Shown here in pieces: positions 4,457-5,933 of a DNA stretch of 5,933 nt. The stretch is taken from positions 1 to 5,933 of the forward strand of contig CANBYN010000124.1 of assembly GCA_947373615.1 (NCBI GenBank), read 5' to 3'. Positions within the stretch are counted from its first letter, which is position 1; each line of letters begins with the position of its first letter. The notes under the pieces were generated by a model that was given only the letters and a program-made list of their open reading frames with translations, had not been told where the DNA came from and searched no databases. Both the position numbers and the translations under genes were made by a program. Source of the stretch: Burkholderiaceae bacterium. GTDB taxonomy: Bacteria; Pseudomonadota; Gammaproteobacteria; Burkholderiales; Burkholderiaceae.

Positions 4457-5875
4457 TCAAATTGAGACTACTTTATGGGGATTGAGGATATTTTGGGGGT
4501 CTAAGGCCCTTTTCAAGGTTCTCATGAGGTCATGGGCAACTTCCCCTTTATGAGCTCTTAAACCCTCTAATTTGAGCTGCCCAACCCCATGTTCAGCAGA
4601 AATAGAGCCCTTACAGCGTTCAACTTGGCCATAAACAAGATCTTGGATAGGCTTTTCATTAATCTCATTAAAGGTTTTAGCGTCTATCCCCAAAGGTGGG
4701 GCGATGTTGTAGTGAAGGTTTCCATCGCCTAAGTGCCCAAAATTGATAATTCGAATCCCTGGATACTGGGCTCTCATCAGCGCATCGGTTTCGCGGATAA
4801 AACGATCTAGCGATGACAGGGGAATAGTGATGTCATGTTTTAAATTAGCGCCTTCCTCAGCCTGCGCAAGAGTGATGTGTTCACGCATATGCCAAAACGC
4901 ATTGGCTTGGCTTAAATTGGTTGCAATTACTGCATCTGAGATCAGATTTGCTGCGAAAGCTTCTTCTAAAACTGTCTCGAGCAATTGCCTGACATGTTCT
5001 TCACTTTCATGATCAGAGAGCTCGATTAATACTGTGTAAGGTGGCTTGCCTTGCAGAGGATTAGCCATCTGTGGAAAGTGTTTTTCATTCAAGTCTAATG
5101 ACTCTTGCGTCATCATTTCAAAGCCAGTAAGCAATGAGGTAGCGCGCTTTTGAAATAGATTCAGTAGTGCGATCGTCGATGCAATAGTGTCTGTGGCAAC
5201 TAAAGTGGTCCATTGAGAAATAGGTAGGGGATACAGCTTCATTACCGCTGCCGTAATAATGCCCAGGGTGCCTTCAGAGCCCACAAATAAATCGCGTAGA
5301 TCATATCCAGTATTGTCTTTTCGCAACCCCTTCATGCCATCCCAAATGTCTCCATTCGCAGTGACCACTTCAAGACCTAGGCACAAGTCTCGCGTATTAC
5401 CATAACGCAGCACATTGGTGCCGCCAGCATTCGTAGCAAGATTGCCACCAATCATGCAACTTCCTTCAGCGCCAAGACTTAATGGAAATAGGAACCCTTG
5501 TTCGGCAGCCTTTTCTTGGACAGACTGCAAAATGCAGCCCGCTTCAAGTGTGATTGTTTGATTGGCCACATCAATCTCTCGAATGCGATTCATTCGCTTG
5601 AAGTTCAGAATAATTTGTGTGCCACTTTGATCAGGCGTAGCACCTCCACAAAAGCTAGTTTGTCCGCCTTGGGGAACAATCGCGATATTGTGTTCAGCGC
5701 AAAGTTGAACGATCTTGGCGACTTCTGCGCTCGTGCTCGGAAGCAATACTGCGAAGGCTTTGCCCGTGAAACGCTTACGCCAATCAGTGAGGTAGGGCGC
5801 CTTATCCTCATCATTAATTAAAATATATTTCTGATCAAGAATGTTTTGCAGCTGATTGAAAACTTGTTGCATCAT
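4457..5875 (-). CDS. FAD-linked oxidase/dehydrogenase, GlcD / D-2-hydroxyglutarate dehydrogenase type
   Basis: A complete 472-residue flavoprotein that oxidises a D-2-hydroxyacid (D-lactate, glycolate or D-2-hydroxyglutarate class) to the 2-oxoacid. The N-terminal FAD-binding domain shows P68-Q69-G70-G71-Q72-T73, then GAEGSC-x-IGGN (135-145) with TNAGG, the R157-Y158-G159-N160-T161 segment, the N188-T189-G190-Y191 segment and VGSEGTLGIIT (198-208). The C-terminal FAD-oxidase domain has W328-x2-R331-E332, K347-H348-D349, and GHLGDGNLHYN (380-390). The last contributes H381 and H388, with E428 in SAEHG, a set matching the metal site of D-2-hydroxyglutarate dehydrogenases. It ends in LDPQNILNP. 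The start ATG overlaps the stop of an upstream gene as ATGA. No GlcE or GlcF partner is visible downstream. The exact substrate cannot be told from sequence. Confidence 0.92.
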   Translation of the reverse strand: MMQQVFNQLQNILDQKYILINDEDKAPYLTDWRKRFTGKAFAVLLPSTSAEVAKIVQLCAEHNIAIVPQGGQTSFCGGATPDQSGTQIILNFKRMNRIREIDVANQTITLEAGCILQSVQEKAAEQGFLFPLSLGAEGSCMIGGNLATNAGGTNVLRYGNTRDLCLGLEVVTANGDIWDGMKGLRKDNTGYDLRDLFVGSEGTLGIITAAVMKLYPLPISQWTTLVATDTIASTIALLNLFQKRATSLLTGFEMMTQESLDLNEKHFPQMANPLQGKPPYTVLIELSDHESEEHVRQLLETVLEEAFAANLISDAVIATNLSQANAFWHMREHITLAQAEEGANLKHDITIPLSSLDRFIRETDALMRAQYPGIRIINFGHLGDGNLHYNIAPPLGIDAKTFNEINEKPIQDLVYGQVERCKGSISAEHGVGQLKLEGLRAHKGEVAHDLMRTLKRALDPQNILNPHKVVSI

Positions 5876-5933
5876 TGTTGGGCTGCCCGTTGCTTTTTCA
5901 AAAGCTTCGCCTCTTTTTTGATAGGCTTTAAAT
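5872..5933 (-). CDS. 3' end of an upstream gene overlapping the FAD oxidase start
   Basis: The last 19 codons of a minus-strand frame read LKPIKKEAKLLKKQRAAQQ and stop at TGA (5874-5872). This overlaps the oxidase ATG (5875-5873) as the classic ATGA coupling junction. The tail is strongly basic. The oxidase's own frame is also open back toward the edge, so a longer oxidase cannot be strictly excluded. However, its homologs begin near the ATG used here, and the ATGA overlap is typical of operons. The product is unidentified. Confidence 0.45.
   Translation of the reverse strand, partial: LKPIKKEAKLLKKQRAAQQ

Noticed and set aside
4743..5012. Plus-strand ORFs inside the FAD oxidase gene (also 5498-5821)
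   Set aside because: They are shadows of a complete, motif-rich oxidase on the minus strand.

Overview
The window looks like chromosomal DNA of a Gram-negative proteobacterium of moderate GC. The mix of a DUF3313-type lipoprotein, an AKK-repeat histone-like protein, a class I PPK2 and a GlcD-type FAD oxidase fits Burkholderiaceae. A small-genome freshwater genus such as Polynucleobacter is my best guess. This is judged from protein style only, not from a search. There are no rRNA or tRNA genes, insertion sequences, CRISPR arrays or phage genes.

Left part (1-1804). A minus-strand gene running off the left edge begins with a twin-arginine (Tat) signal peptide. It is divergent from a plus-strand cluster of exported proteins: a small lipoprotein with two copies of a Cys-pair motif, a very short putative leader ORF, a DUF3313-like lipoprotein, and a secreted EF-hand protein. 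The cluster ends at a perfect intrinsic terminator. The divergent intergenic region (118-315) carries three GGTCA boxes spaced exactly 10 bp apart, which resembles an operator.

Middle (1815-3850). A haloacetate/fluoroacetate dehalogenase-type alpha/beta hydrolase starts only 10 bp after the terminator, which leaves no room for its own promoter there. It converges on, and overlaps by 17 bp, a minus-strand pair: a lysine/alanine-rich histone H1-like protein and a class I PPK2 polyphosphate kinase. The PPK2 start codon lies inside the last codons of the histone-like gene (8-bp overlap), so the two are very probably translated as a coupled pair. This is the most interesting association here, because a DNA-binding basic protein is tied to an enzyme that makes or consumes the polyanion polyphosphate.

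Right part (3851-5933). A small unrecognised plus-strand ORF and a small unrecognised minus-strand ORF share a bidirectional terminator. Upstream of the latter on the minus strand is a complete FAD-linked oxidase/dehydrogenase of the D-2-hydroxyacid type. Its start overlaps (ATGA) the stop of a further minus-strand gene that leaves the right edge.

The strongest calls are PPK2, the FAD oxidase, the dehalogenase-type hydrolase, the histone-like protein and the EF-hand protein. The two small orphan genes and the leader ORF are the weakest.
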